From JBBDNV01 sp040877415 (GTDB lineage Bacteria; Planctomycetota; Planctomycetia; Pirellulales; PALSA-1355), in NCBI GenBank assembly GCA_040877415.1, contig JBBDNV010000202.1:1-9662 (forward strand): a DNA stretch of 9,662 nt, given 5' to 3'. Shown piece after piece: positions 1-7,389 of the stretch. The position numbers were made by a program, and so were the translations under genes. The notes under the pieces are model-generated. The model searched no databases. It worked only from the letters and a program-made list of their open reading frames with translations, and was not told where the DNA came from. Within the stretch, counting starts at the first letter, position 1. The number at the start of each line of letters is the position of its first letter.

Positions 1-5
1 TACGT

Positions 6-39
6 AACAAACCTCGCTAGCGGACTAAGCTAGCAGAGG
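6..39 (-). terminator. Rho-independent terminator of the cusBA / Cys-rich unit
   Basis: In minus-strand sense, CCTC-(T)-GCTAGC, loop TTAGTCC, then GCTAGCGAGG (12-39) gives a 10-bp stem with one bulged T. It is directly followed by TTTGTT. It is the last element after the final minus-strand gene and overlaps that gene's stop codon (17-19). Confidence 0.65.
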
Positions 40-535
40 AGTTTTCTTCAGAGCCAGAATGACCCCTTTTCCTTGCCCTTTTCCTTGCCCTTTTCCTTGC
101 TTTTCCTTGCTTTTCCTTGCTTTTCCTTGCCTTTTCCTTGCCTTTTCCTTGCACGTGCTGGGATTGCAGAGTTGGATCACAGGGCTGTCGTCGTAGGGCG
201 GACACTGGCCGAATCGCTTCGTCAGCTCCACTGGCCGAATTGGCGGACGTGGTAATCCAGTTGCAGAGCAACAGAGGCTTGAATTCTTTGTTCCCGCCGT
301 CGCGAGCAGGCGGTGTGGCTGGCCCTGGAAACGGATTTGACCGTTTGCAGCACGCACGTCCACAGCAGCGACCGTCTTTGCAGCCGCAGCAGCACCGGTG
401 AACGGGAACCCGTTGGACGGCAGTTGTTTTGGCTACCGACGCCAGCGGAACAGGTGCTGAAAACGCGGCATTAACCCAACCGATCGCCAGCAGGCAAGAG
501 ACCACGGCTCGAGTTGGATAGGTCGCGCATTTCAT
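17..535 (-). CDS. Secreted Cys-rich protein with basic repeat-encoded tail
   Basis: The product is 172 residues from the ATG at 535, chosen because it yields a signal peptide (MKCATYPTR, then VVSCLLAIGWVNAAFSA with cleavage near Ala27). Upstream codons in the frame are not signal-like. A weak purine-rich stretch (AAAGA) precedes the ATG. The mature part has a dense cysteine block at 48-63 (CCCGCKDGRCCGRACC), then C91 and C119. The block resembles the paired cysteines of the other Cys-rich protein at 7926-8456, so both may be metal-binding or thiol-buffer proteins of the same copper locus. The last ~45 residues change character: a Lys/Arg/Gly run encoded by a minisatellite (67-152), then GHSGSEENSSASLVR. 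The stop codon lies inside the terminator stem. The ancestral protein probably ended before or near the repeat. No named family is recognised. Confidence 0.65.
   Translation of the reverse strand: MKCATYPTRAVVSCLLAIGWVNAAFSAPVPLASVAKTTAVQRVPVHRCCCGCKDGRCCGRACCKRSNPFPGPATPPARDGGNKEFKPLLLCNWITTSANSASGADEAIRPVSALRRQPCDPTLQSQHVQGKGKEKARKSKEKQGKARKRARKRARKRGHSGSEENSSASLVR
67..152. repeat. Minisatellite: eight copies of TTTTCCTTGC with 0-2 base spacers
   Basis: Eight exact copies of the decamer TTTTCCTTGC start at 67, 79, 91, 101, 111, 121, 132 and 143. The spacers are CC, CC, none, none, none, C, C, giving periods of 12, 12, 10, 10, 10, 11 and 11. On the coding (minus) strand the unit is GCAAGGAAAA, which has no T and therefore no stop codon in any frame. 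Because unit lengths are mostly not multiples of three, gain or loss of units would shift the frame of the Cys-rich gene's tail. Confidence 0.95.
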
Positions 536-549
536 AGCATTCTTTATCA

Positions 550-566
550 ACGGCTCGGCGAGCCGT
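550..566 (-). other. Hairpin in the 5' leader of the second Cys-rich gene
   Basis: ACGGCTC and GAGCCGT form a perfect 7-bp stem with a 3-base loop, ending 14 bases before the ATG at 535. It could be an operator, a weak terminator of the pump transcript, or a structure limiting ribosome access. Confidence 0.4.
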
Positions 567-600
567 AAAGGTTTAGATTTTCGAGACCCAGCAAGACCTC

Positions 601-626
601 TTCTTGAGACGTTGTGTTCTTGAGAC
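601..626. repeat. Direct repeat TTCTTGAGAC, two copies, 16-bp period
   Basis: TTCTTGAGAC occurs at 601-610 and 617-626 (plus-strand sense), in the 168-base gap between the pump stop and the second Cys-rich gene. Paired direct repeats upstream of a gene can be response-regulator sites, but a 16-bp period is not typical. Chance duplication is possible. Confidence 0.4.
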
Positions 627-703
627 ACTGTGCCGAGCCGAGTTTACTTACGGATTGGGTTGAGTTTGATGGCTCCATTGTACTACCCATGCTCAGGGCT
701 GGT

Positions 704-3700
704 TCATGCGGCGGCGAGTTCGCCCTGTGCGGCTGGATCACTCTCGCCAAGCTTCAGGCGGTGAATCCGCCGCCACCGCCAAGCTCGGACGCGGTAGAAA
801 AGGACCGGCAGCAGCAAATCGATCACCTCGTCGGAGACCAAGATGCCGCCCAGGACGGGTGCGGCCATCGGTTGCATGATTTCCGCACCGGTGCCGGTGG
901 CCCAGAGCATCGGAGCCAGGCCGATCATGGTGGTCAGCTCGGTCATCAGCTTGGGACGCGTGCGGTGGACAGCGCCATCCATGACCGCTTGGCGGACCTC
1001 GGCCAGCGTCATGTTTTGCAGGCCACCCCGGGCCTCAATCGCTTCCCGTAGATAGACCAGGATCACCAGACCACCTTCGGTCGCCAGCCCGAAACAGGCA
1101 ATGAAGCCCACCCAGACAGCGACGCTGAAGTTGAAGCCAAACAGGTATTGAAAGAGCACGCCGCCGAAGATCGCGCCGGGAACAGCCAGGAACATTACGG
1201 ACAGCGTGTCGGCGAAGTCGTGGTAGGTGATGTACAGGATCAAGAAAATGGCAAGCACCACCGCGGGCACGATGATCGACAGCGTGCGGCGAGCCCGCAA
1301 TTCGTGTTCAAACTGCCCCGTCCACTCGATATACATTCCGGGAGGCAGACCAACTTTCGATGCCACCGCTTGCCGAGCCTCTTCGACGAAACCGACGATG
1401 TCGCGGTCGCGGACGTTCAAGCGTACGTAGGAACGGAGTAGGCCATTTTCGCTGCGGATCATCGAAGGACCTTGGACGATCTGCACGTCGGCCAGTTGGG
1501 AGAGTGGAATCTGAGCGCGACTGGCCATCCCTCTGGGGGTTCCGTTTGGCATTGATTCTGGGTTCTCGGCAGTTGCGGCCATGCCGTTCGTCGCACTCAC
1601 AAGAAGGTCGCGCACCGACTGTTCGTCTTCGCGAAACGCGCGGGCATAGCGAATGCGCACCGGAAACCGCTCGCGTCCCTCGACCGTCATCGTGATGACT
1701 TTTCCGCCGAGCGCGGTTTCTATTACATCCTGAATGTCGCCTACGCTGACGCCATAGCGGGCGGCCTTTTCGCGGTCGATGTTGATATCCAGATAGCCTT
1801 CGCCGACGACCTGGTCGGCGGAAACGTCGACGGCACCCCGGATCCCGCGCAAGACTGCGGCAATTTCGTTGCAGCCTGCGGCGATTTCGTTGATGTCATC
1901 GCCGAAGACACGTACCCCGAGCATCGTGTTGACGCCGGTGGCGAGCATATCCACGCGATTGATAATCGGCTGCGTCCAGATGTTGCCCCAACCGGGCATC
2001 TGCACGACGGAGTCCATCTCTTTCAATAGCGCATCTTTCGTCCTTTGCCAGAGCATCAATTCGTCGGCAAACGCGGCCTGGGTCTCGTTTTGGACGCCGG
2101 CCAGCAGGTGCGGGTCGGGTTTATTCGTCCAGTGCTTCAATTCTTGAGCTATCTTTCGGGCGTGCTCGACGGCCAGCCGCGTGTAAAGCGGGACAGCTCG
2201 ATCGTGCAACTGCCAATTGAGCTGCTTCATGAATCGGTTCCAACGCTGCACTCGCTCGGCTTCGACCGTTGAGAGGACGGTCGAAGTGAATGTCACGCGG
2301 ACCATCCCCAATGCCTCTTTGCCTTGCTCGACGACTGCCGCGATCGGACCCGGCTTGATCACGAGCAAGTCGGAACTCGACTGCACAAATCCGTGGGCGG
2401 CCAAGCGTTCGGCGACCGCTTGCGACAGTTTCGCCACGACGGTGGAATCTGCCGATGTCACAAGCAGAGGGCCGAGCTTAGGGGCGAGCGCTTCGGCGAT
2501 GGCCAGTTGCGTTTCGCTCTCCACCGGCCGCTTGAGTTTCCCGTTTTCGCCGACCAAGCGGACAACCTCCGCGACCGCTGCCGTGGTCAACTCCGGTGCC
2601 AACTGTTGTTCGAAGAGTACGAACTCCTGCAGCACCATCGACCGCATGGTGGCATCGAATTCCTGAAGCGCAAGCATGCTGCCATCGCTGACGACTTGAT
2701 CCAACTCAGCAGGTTTCGTAGTCGTGATCAGACCTTGGCGCTGCATGGATTCGGCGACACGGCGCGTCTGCCGAACAGCGTCGTCATAGCGCAGTTCGCG
2801 CTTGGGCCAGTACTCGCGCGGACGCAGGCTGATCACGGTTTCCATCATGTCCAGAGGCGCTGGATCCGTCGGCGTTTCCGCTCGGCCGGTTTTTCCTACA
2901 ACCAATTCGATCTCCGGAAACGCACGCAACTCCGCGTCTCGCGCCTTGAGGTCGTCGGCCGCTTGGGTGATCGACGCGCGAGGGACCGTAACCGGCATAT
3001 CGAGGATCGAACCTTCGTCCAAGGGCGGCATGAACTCACGGCCCAGCGGAGTCATCGTTTGTTTCGCGACCAGGCCAATTAGCACGAGACTGCCCACGAC
3101 CGTCAATGTGGCCGCGTATTGCATCGAGGCCATCAGCCGCACGACGAGCAAGCTGAACACCGCAGTACCGCCAGCGGCCGCGGCGGCCAACAGCCAACCG
3201 TTCTGCGCGAGCCCGGAGGGCACCCAGCTGGGCCGCCAGCCATTGAAGATCGCAACCCCAGAGGCAATTGAAATGCCCGTAAACCACAGTAACGCCACCC
3301 ATCGCCAATGCTTGCGAAACGACTGCTCCTCTCCCCACGAAGCCCAAATGTTCATGCCGAGGACGGACGCCAGGGCGATCGCAAAGACCCACGCCGAGCC
3401 GGTCGGAATTGCGCCGAGCAAGTAGATCACGCCAACTGCCCATACCACTGGCCACGGGTGATTCATCACAAAGGCCAGCACAGGGCGGTAGATTTCGATG
3501 ACGCGACGGACCAGCCAACTATCCTCCTCGTGCCGAATCCGTCCACGCACCAGCCATGGAATCAGGGCCGGAACGAGCGTGATGGCGAGCACCGAAACGC
3601 CAATCAGCGCAAACGACTTGGTATACGCCAGCGGGTGGAACATCTTGCCTTCCATGCCACTCAATGCAAACACCGGCACGAAGCTGATGATCATGATGGC

Positions 3701-5038
3701 CAGCGAAAAGAAGATCGGGCGCCCGACCATGCGCAGCGATGGCAATAGAAGTTCGCGCGTGTCGCCATGCACAGGTTTGCGCCCAAAGTGGCCGTGTAGC
3801 GTGTGCGCGCCCTGATCCACCATCACGATGGCCGCGTCCACCAACACGCCGATCGAAATGGCAATCCCCGAGAGAGACATGATGTTCGAGGAAATGCCGA
3901 GCTGGCGCATTAGAATGAAAGAAATCAATGTCGCCAGCGGCAACATCAGGCAGATAATCAGCGCGCTGCGGAAGTGCCACATCACAAACACGATCACGAT
4001 GCTGGCCACGATGCTCTCTTCGACTAACGATCCCGTCACGGTATCGATGGCGTTGTGGATGAGCCGTGTGCGATCGTAGAAAGGGACGATGCGCACTCCG
4101 TCAGGCAGGCCGGCCTGAACCTGTTCGATCTTCTCCTTGATTCGTTCGGTCACGGTGAGCGGGTTCTCGCCGTAGCGCATGAGCACCACGCCACCGACCG
4201 CCTCGTTGCCGTTTTTCTCCAGCACGTTGCGACGCTGTGCCGAGCCGAACTGCACGGCAGCCACGTCGCCGACGGAGACCGGCGTGCCATCCACCGCCTT
4301 GATCACTGTTTTCTCGATGTCGCCCAGCGATTGAATCCAGCCGGCGCTGCGGACGAGATACTCGGAATTGCCCTTTTGAATCACGCGGCCGCCGACCGTG
4401 GAGTTCGACTTGCTGACGGCCATGTACAGCTCGCCGAGCGAGACGTTGTACGCCCGCAGCTTGTTCGGATCGACGTCGATCTGATACTCGATCGGGAATC
4501 CGCCGACTGATGCGACCTCGGCCACGCCGGGGACACTATAGAGCTGGTAGCGGACGAACCAATCTTGAATTGCCCGCAGCCGGCCCATGTCGTAGCCTTC
4601 GCCCTCGAGCGTGTACCAGAAGATCTGTCCTAGAGCCGTCGTGTCGGGAGCCAGGTACGGCGAGACACCTCCGGGCAGAAACGTGGCGGCAATCGAAAGA
4701 CGTTCCAGCACTCGTTGGCGGGCAAAGTAGAAGTCCACGCCGTCCTCGAAGATGATATTAACCATCGAGAAGCCAAACTCCGACGTGGCGCGAATCGCCT
4801 TAACACCGGCCAAACCCTGCAGGTTCACCGATAAGGGATAGGTGACCTGGTCCTCGACCTCCTTCGGGCTGCGTCCCGGCCAATCGGCAAACACGATCGC
4901 CTGGTTTTCAGAGAGGTCGGGAATGGCATCGACCGGCGTGTGAATCGCGGCATAAACGCCCCAAGCAGCGACGGCGAATGCCAGGACAAATACCACGAGC
5001 GGGTTACGAACGGAATAGTCGATGATTTTTTCGATCAT
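704..5038 (-). CDS. cusA: CusA-like copper/silver RND efflux pump with large insertions
   Basis: This proton-driven inner-membrane pump has 1444 residues from the ATG at 5038. That start gives the canonical N-terminus MIEKIIDYSVRNPLVV; the open frame continues 61 codons upstream into cusB but without family sequence. CusA-type signatures are present throughout: VDAIPDLSENQAIVFADWPG near 36-55, TM4 with D401 and D408, E1321 in TM10, and K1363 (RPK) before TM11. By alignment by eye, D401, E1321 and K1363 correspond to E. coli CusA D405, E939 and K984. M681 (DMPVTVP), M731 (APLDM) and M1031 (NRVDM) match the CusA copper triad M573, M623 and M672. CzcA-type pumps lack this triad, so Cu(I)/Ag(I) is the best substrate call. 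Family length is about 1050. The excess sits in a hydrophobic insertion (about 541-640) before TM7, a helical, Cys-free insertion (about 755-1005) in the periplasmic part, and a short Met-bearing loop (1152-1174). The reading frame is intact. Confidence 0.95.
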   Translation of the reverse strand: MIEKIIDYSVRNPLVVFVLAFAVAAWGVYAAIHTPVDAIPDLSENQAIVFADWPGRSPKEVEDQVTYPLSVNLQGLAGVKAIRATSEFGFSMVNIIFEDGVDFYFARQRVLERLSIAATFLPGGVSPYLAPDTTALGQIFWYTLEGEGYDMGRLRAIQDWFVRYQLYSVPGVAEVASVGGFPIEYQIDVDPNKLRAYNVSLGELYMAVSKSNSTVGGRVIQKGNSEYLVRSAGWIQSLGDIEKTVIKAVDGTPVSVGDVAAVQFGSAQRRNVLEKNGNEAVGGVVLMRYGENPLTVTERIKEKIEQVQAGLPDGVRIVPFYDRTRLIHNAIDTVTGSLVEESIVASIVIVFVMWHFRSALIICLMLPLATLISFILMRQLGISSNIMSLSGIAISIGVLVDAAIVMVDQGAHTLHGHFGRKPVHGDTRELLLPSLRMVGRPIFFSLAIMIISFVPVFALSGMEGKMFHPLAYTKSFALIGVSVLAITLVPALIPWLVRGRIRHEEDSWLVRRVIEIYRPVLAFVMNHPWPVVWAVGVIYLLGAIPTGSAWVFAIALASVLGMNIWASWGEEQSFRKHWRWVALLWFTGISIASGVAIFNGWRPSWVPSGLAQNGWLLAAAAAGGTAVFSLLVVRLMASMQYAATLTVVGSLVLIGLVAKQTMTPLGREFMPPLDEGSILDMPVTVPRASITQAADDLKARDAELRAFPEIELVVGKTGRAETPTDPAPLDMMETVISLRPREYWPKRELRYDDAVRQTRRVAESMQRQGLITTTKPAELDQVVSDGSMLALQEFDATMRSMVLQEFVLFEQQLAPELTTAAVAEVVRLVGENGKLKRPVESETQLAIAEALAPKLGPLLVTSADSTVVAKLSQAVAERLAAHGFVQSSSDLLVIKPGPIAAVVEQGKEALGMVRVTFTSTVLSTVEAERVQRWNRFMKQLNWQLHDRAVPLYTRLAVEHARKIAQELKHWTNKPDPHLLAGVQNETQAAFADELMLWQRTKDALLKEMDSVVQMPGWGNIWTQPIINRVDMLATGVNTMLGVRVFGDDINEIAAGCNEIAAVLRGIRGAVDVSADQVVGEGYLDINIDREKAARYGVSVGDIQDVIETALGGKVITMTVEGRERFPVRIRYARAFREDEQSVRDLLVSATNGMAATAENPESMPNGTPRGMASRAQIPLSQLADVQIVQGPSMIRSENGLLRSYVRLNVRDRDIVGFVEEARQAVASKVGLPPGMYIEWTGQFEHELRARRTLSIIVPAVVLAIFLILYITYHDFADTLSVMFLAVPGAIFGGVLFQYLFGFNFSVAVWVGFIACFGLATEGGLVILVYLREAIEARGGLQNMTLAEVRQAVMDGAVHRTRPKLMTELTTMIGLAPMLWATGTGAEIMQPMAAPVLGGILVSDEVIDLLLPVLFYRVRAWRWRRIHRLKLGESDPAAQGELAAA

Positions 5039-5075
5039 GACGATGGCCTTATGCTTGAACCGGGCTCGCTTGAGA

Positions 5076-5087
5076 TTCGCTAGCGAA
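5076..5087. other. 12-bp palindrome between cusB-like and cusA-like genes
   Basis: TTCGCTAGCGAA is a perfect palindrome in the 71-base intergenic gap, with weak outer TTGAG/CTCAA pairing around it. A hairpin here could tune the ratio of adaptor to pump. It is short and may be incidental. Confidence 0.25.
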
Positions 5088-5109
5088 GTCGAAAGCTCAA
5101 CTCGGCGTG

Positions 5110-7074
5110 TTACCGCCGCTTGGTTTCCGCTGGAGGCACGTACGACGCCCGCCACCGCCTGACCTTTTCGACAGTTTTCTCGGCATCCCTTTCCGCCCGC
5201 ATTGCACACCCTTTGCAGCAAATAAACACACTCTCATCGGCCACGATGATTTTGATCGGCACGCCCATGGCACCAAGCGGCATGCCTGTGACCGGACAAA
5301 GCTGCTGCGTCCGAGCCAAGTCGCGATCTGCGAGCGGCAACTTTTCCAGGTTCTTCAAATCATCGTCGCTCGGCTGAGTCGGCTCCGACGTCCCGGGATC
5401 CGATGACGGTCCCGAGCCATTGGCGGAAGGTCGGCCGCCCGAAGGACCGCCGCCGGCGCCGAAATACGCCGCTGAAGCCGCCGGGTTCAAGCGTGTTTCC
5501 GCGTCGATCAAGAATGCTCCGGCGGCCGCCACGCGATCGCCGGGCAGCAAGCCTTCAATCACCGCGTAGAATCCACCTGATTTCGGTCCCAACTTTACTT
5601 CCACACCCTCGTACAGCCCCGGTTCCCGCTCGATGTAGACCACTTTCTCTTTGCCGGTGTCGATGACGGCGAGTTCGGGCACGCCGAGTACGCCTTCCGT
5701 TGTTACTGTCTGCATCCGAGCCAGGTAGTACTCGGCGTGGCTTTCGAGCTGCTTCCTGCACCCCTCGCAACAGATGTAGATCGGCCGACCGCCAAGTTTC
5801 ATAGCCACCGGTTCGCCCATGCTGCCCAACGGTGCGCCGGTCACCGGACAGATGCGCTGCTGGGCGATCAGTTTCTCGGAATCGCCAATCGGCTGCTGCG
5901 ACGTCTCCAGGACGGTCTTGAATGGCTCCATCTCAATGATCGGCGTCCGCAGATGCACTGTGGCATACATGCCCGACCGCAAGAGAAGGTCGGCGTTATC
6001 AATCTCGAACCGCACGCGGTTCGTACGGGTGCTGGTCTGTAACTCGGGATAGACAAGGGAGACTTTTCCGTGGAATGCTTTCTCGGGAAAAGACTCGACG
6101 TGGGCCTCGATCGACTGGCCGACGTGGATCGCTCGCACATCCTTCTCGAAGATATCCGCCTCGATCCAGATCGTCGTCAGGTCCGCGACTTCGAAGAGCA
6201 TCTGCCCTGCGGAAACACTCTCGCCTTCCAGTACGTCCTTGCGAGTTACGAAGCCGTGACGCGGCGAGCGGAGCACGAGGCGGTAGTCTGCATCACCTCG
6301 GCGAATGATCTCGTCAATCTCGCGGTCATCGATACCGAGCAGCTTGAGTTTTGAGCGACCTGACCCGACCAGCAGCGGATGAGTGGCGTTCTTCGAGATG
6401 AGCAATTCCTGCACGGCGGCATAAAGCTCAGGGCTGTAGATCTCCGCCAGCGGATCGCCTTCGCAGACCTCGACGAACGACTTATTGACGAACAGTTTTT
6501 CCAAGTAGCCGCTGACTCGCGTCACGATTCGTGCGCGATGGCTCTCGTCGTAGATCACGTCACCGACCGTGCGAATCTCTCGTGTGAGCGGCTGCACGGT
6601 AACTTCTGCCGTGCGGATTCCTGCCAGGCGCACGCGCGCGGGCGAAAGTTGAACCCGACCCACGACGCCAGGCGGCAACTCCATCGGCTGGCCTTTCTTG
6701 CGCTTCGAGAGCGGCATGCCGCAGATCGGGCATTTCGGCACCGAGCCGTTCGGCTCCAAGCTATCTCGTATGACGGCGGGATCCATCGGGCAGTAGAACT
6801 CCGTGTCGCGGCCGATGTTGCCGCCGTCGGCGACGGCAGGGCGCGTCCAGCGGTCCCAGTAGTTTTCCAGAGTGTCCCAATAGCCAATCAGCAAGCCAGC
6901 GCCGACGAGCACCAATACGAATCGCAAACGAATTTCCATCATCCGTGCGGCGAACCAGAATGCCTGCCAGCGAGACAGACTACGCTCGGCCGCCGGCGGT
7001 GCGGGTGCATCAATCAACGCGGCATCTTGGGGTGGTGCCTGGCGCGGGACCTGATCGGAAGGGAGCTCGGACAT
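5110..7074 (-). CDS. cusB: CusB-like periplasmic adaptor with three metal-binding modules
   Basis: This 654-residue membrane-fusion protein would link the CusA-type pump to an outer-membrane channel. The start at 7074 has GGAGG seven bases upstream. Order of parts: a Pro/Ala-rich N-terminus; one membrane anchor (about 47-66); a heavy-metal-binding domain with FYCPMDP and KCPICGM (C95, C115, C118; Asp replaces the usual His in CPMHP); barrel and lipoyl halves (about 140-216 and 265-310); a short alpha-hairpin (214-262); and more beta-barrel to about 378. A CPVT/CCxGC module follows (C409, C435, C436, C439). The membrane-proximal domain resumes at VPELAVIDTG and ends near GAFLIDAETRLNP (519-531). 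A Gly/Ser/Pro linker (540-570) carries a second module at the C-terminus (C593, C619, C620, C623). E. coli CusB is about 400 residues and lacks all three extra modules. The first module interrupts the adaptor fold, unlike a simple tail fusion. The gene is 71 bases upstream of the pump gene and surely co-transcribed with it. Cu/Ag is the most likely substrate, given the pump's methionine triad. Confidence 0.93.
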   Translation of the reverse strand: MSELPSDQVPRQAPPQDAALIDAPAPPAAERSLSRWQAFWFAARMMEIRLRFVLVLVGAGLLIGYWDTLENYWDRWTRPAVADGGNIGRDTEFYCPMDPAVIRDSLEPNGSVPKCPICGMPLSKRKKGQPMELPPGVVGRVQLSPARVRLAGIRTAEVTVQPLTREIRTVGDVIYDESHRARIVTRVSGYLEKLFVNKSFVEVCEGDPLAEIYSPELYAAVQELLISKNATHPLLVGSGRSKLKLLGIDDREIDEIIRRGDADYRLVLRSPRHGFVTRKDVLEGESVSAGQMLFEVADLTTIWIEADIFEKDVRAIHVGQSIEAHVESFPEKAFHGKVSLVYPELQTSTRTNRVRFEIDNADLLLRSGMYATVHLRTPIIEMEPFKTVLETSQQPIGDSEKLIAQQRICPVTGAPLGSMGEPVAMKLGGRPIYICCEGCRKQLESHAEYYLARMQTVTTEGVLGVPELAVIDTGKEKVVYIEREPGLYEGVEVKLGPKSGGFYAVIEGLLPGDRVAAAGAFLIDAETRLNPAASAAYFGAGGGPSGGRPSANGSGPSSDPGTSEPTQPSDDDLKNLEKLPLADRDLARTQQLCPVTGMPLGAMGVPIKIIVADESVFICCKGCAMRAERDAEKTVEKVRRWRASYVPPAETKRR

Positions 7075-7178
7075 CGTACAGCCTCCGGGAATGCAATATC
7101 TGCGCGATACATCCGCAAACGCCGTCGCGCCTCGCGGGCGCAGCCGAACACGTCAATGGATGAGATGAAAGAACGGCT

Positions 7179-7253
7179 TCAGACGAGACACGGAATGACG
7201 CTCGCGAGCGTCATCGTCACCATCAGCAGCAGGCTTACGAGTCGCGATGCCAC
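7179..7253 (-). CDS. Possible 24-residue leader or small membrane peptide
   Basis: A GTG at 7253 is preceded six bases upstream by GGGAG. It opens a frame of 24 codons ending in TGA, with product MASRLVSLLLMVTMTLASVI followed by PCLV. The peptide has a basic start, a hydrophobic core and an alanine/serine region, like a signal peptide or a small membrane peptide. It lies about 105 bases before the cusB-like start, and its codons contain the 20-bp palindrome at 7195-7214, so a leader-peptide role is conceivable. It could equally be the leftover signal sequence of a lost gene, or chance. It has no recognisable homologue. Confidence 0.25.
   Translation of the reverse strand: MASRLVSLLLMVTMTLASVIPCLV
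7195..7214. promoter_or_regulatory. 20-bp perfect palindrome upstream of cusB-like gene
   Basis: ATGACGCTCG is followed directly by its reverse complement, a perfect 10+10 palindrome. It lies 120-140 bases upstream of the adaptor ATG. It could be a dimeric operator or an RNA hairpin. Its centre CTCGCGAG shares the CTCGCG core with the inverted repeat at 8588-8603, but the half-site spacing differs. Confidence 0.45.
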
Positions 7254-7363
7254 GAAAAACTCCCAATCAGGGTGGACAGCCCCTTTACCGAACAACAATC
7301 ATCCTTTCACTTCGCACGGGCTTGCGCCAACCACGCCAGAGCGCTGGCTGCAAGTTCTGGGAC

Positions 7364-7389
7364 AGCGCCCAGGATTCCCGCGGGGCGCT
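7364..7389 (-). other. Stem-loop at the lipoprotein stop codon
   Basis: AGCGCCC and GGGCGCT (7364-7370 with 7383-7389) pair across a 12-base loop. The stem overlaps the lipoprotein stop codon. No T-run follows, so it is not a classical terminator. It may protect the mRNA 3' end or be incidental in GC-rich DNA. Confidence 0.3.

Larger units (their letters stand above)
7075..7387. other. 313-base gap between lipoprotein and cusB-like genes
   Basis: No complete larger gene is visible here on either strand. The stretch contains the stem-loop at the lipoprotein stop, the possible leader ORF, the 20-bp palindrome, and a small GCGCC/GGCGC hairpin at 7127-7141. A strong ribosome-binding site GGAGG lies seven bases before the adaptor ATG. 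I found no convincing -35/-10 pair. An outer-membrane channel gene often sits beside cusB, but I see no trace of its coding sequence here. Confidence 0.5.

Noticed and set aside
67..152. CRISPR array
   Set aside because: The repeat unit is only 10 bases with 0-2 base spacers, so there are no spacers of useful length. It is a minisatellite.
614..1051. Plus-strand open frames opposite the pump gene, such as 614-1051, 2324-3082 and 6379-7461
   Set aside because: They are antisense to strongly supported CusA/CusB coding sequence, show no domain or signal features, and have compositions expected from reading the complementary strand of GC-rich genes.
3036..3980. Minus-strand frames 3036-3518 and 3519-3980 within the pump
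   Set aside because: They are out-of-frame readings of the pump's membrane segments. The pump frame itself is uninterrupted, so they do not indicate a frameshift.
5039..5221. An upstream extension of the pump by 61 residues (start at 5221)
   Set aside because: The extension overlaps the end of the adaptor gene and has no family sequence. The ATG at 5038 gives the canonical CusA N-terminus.
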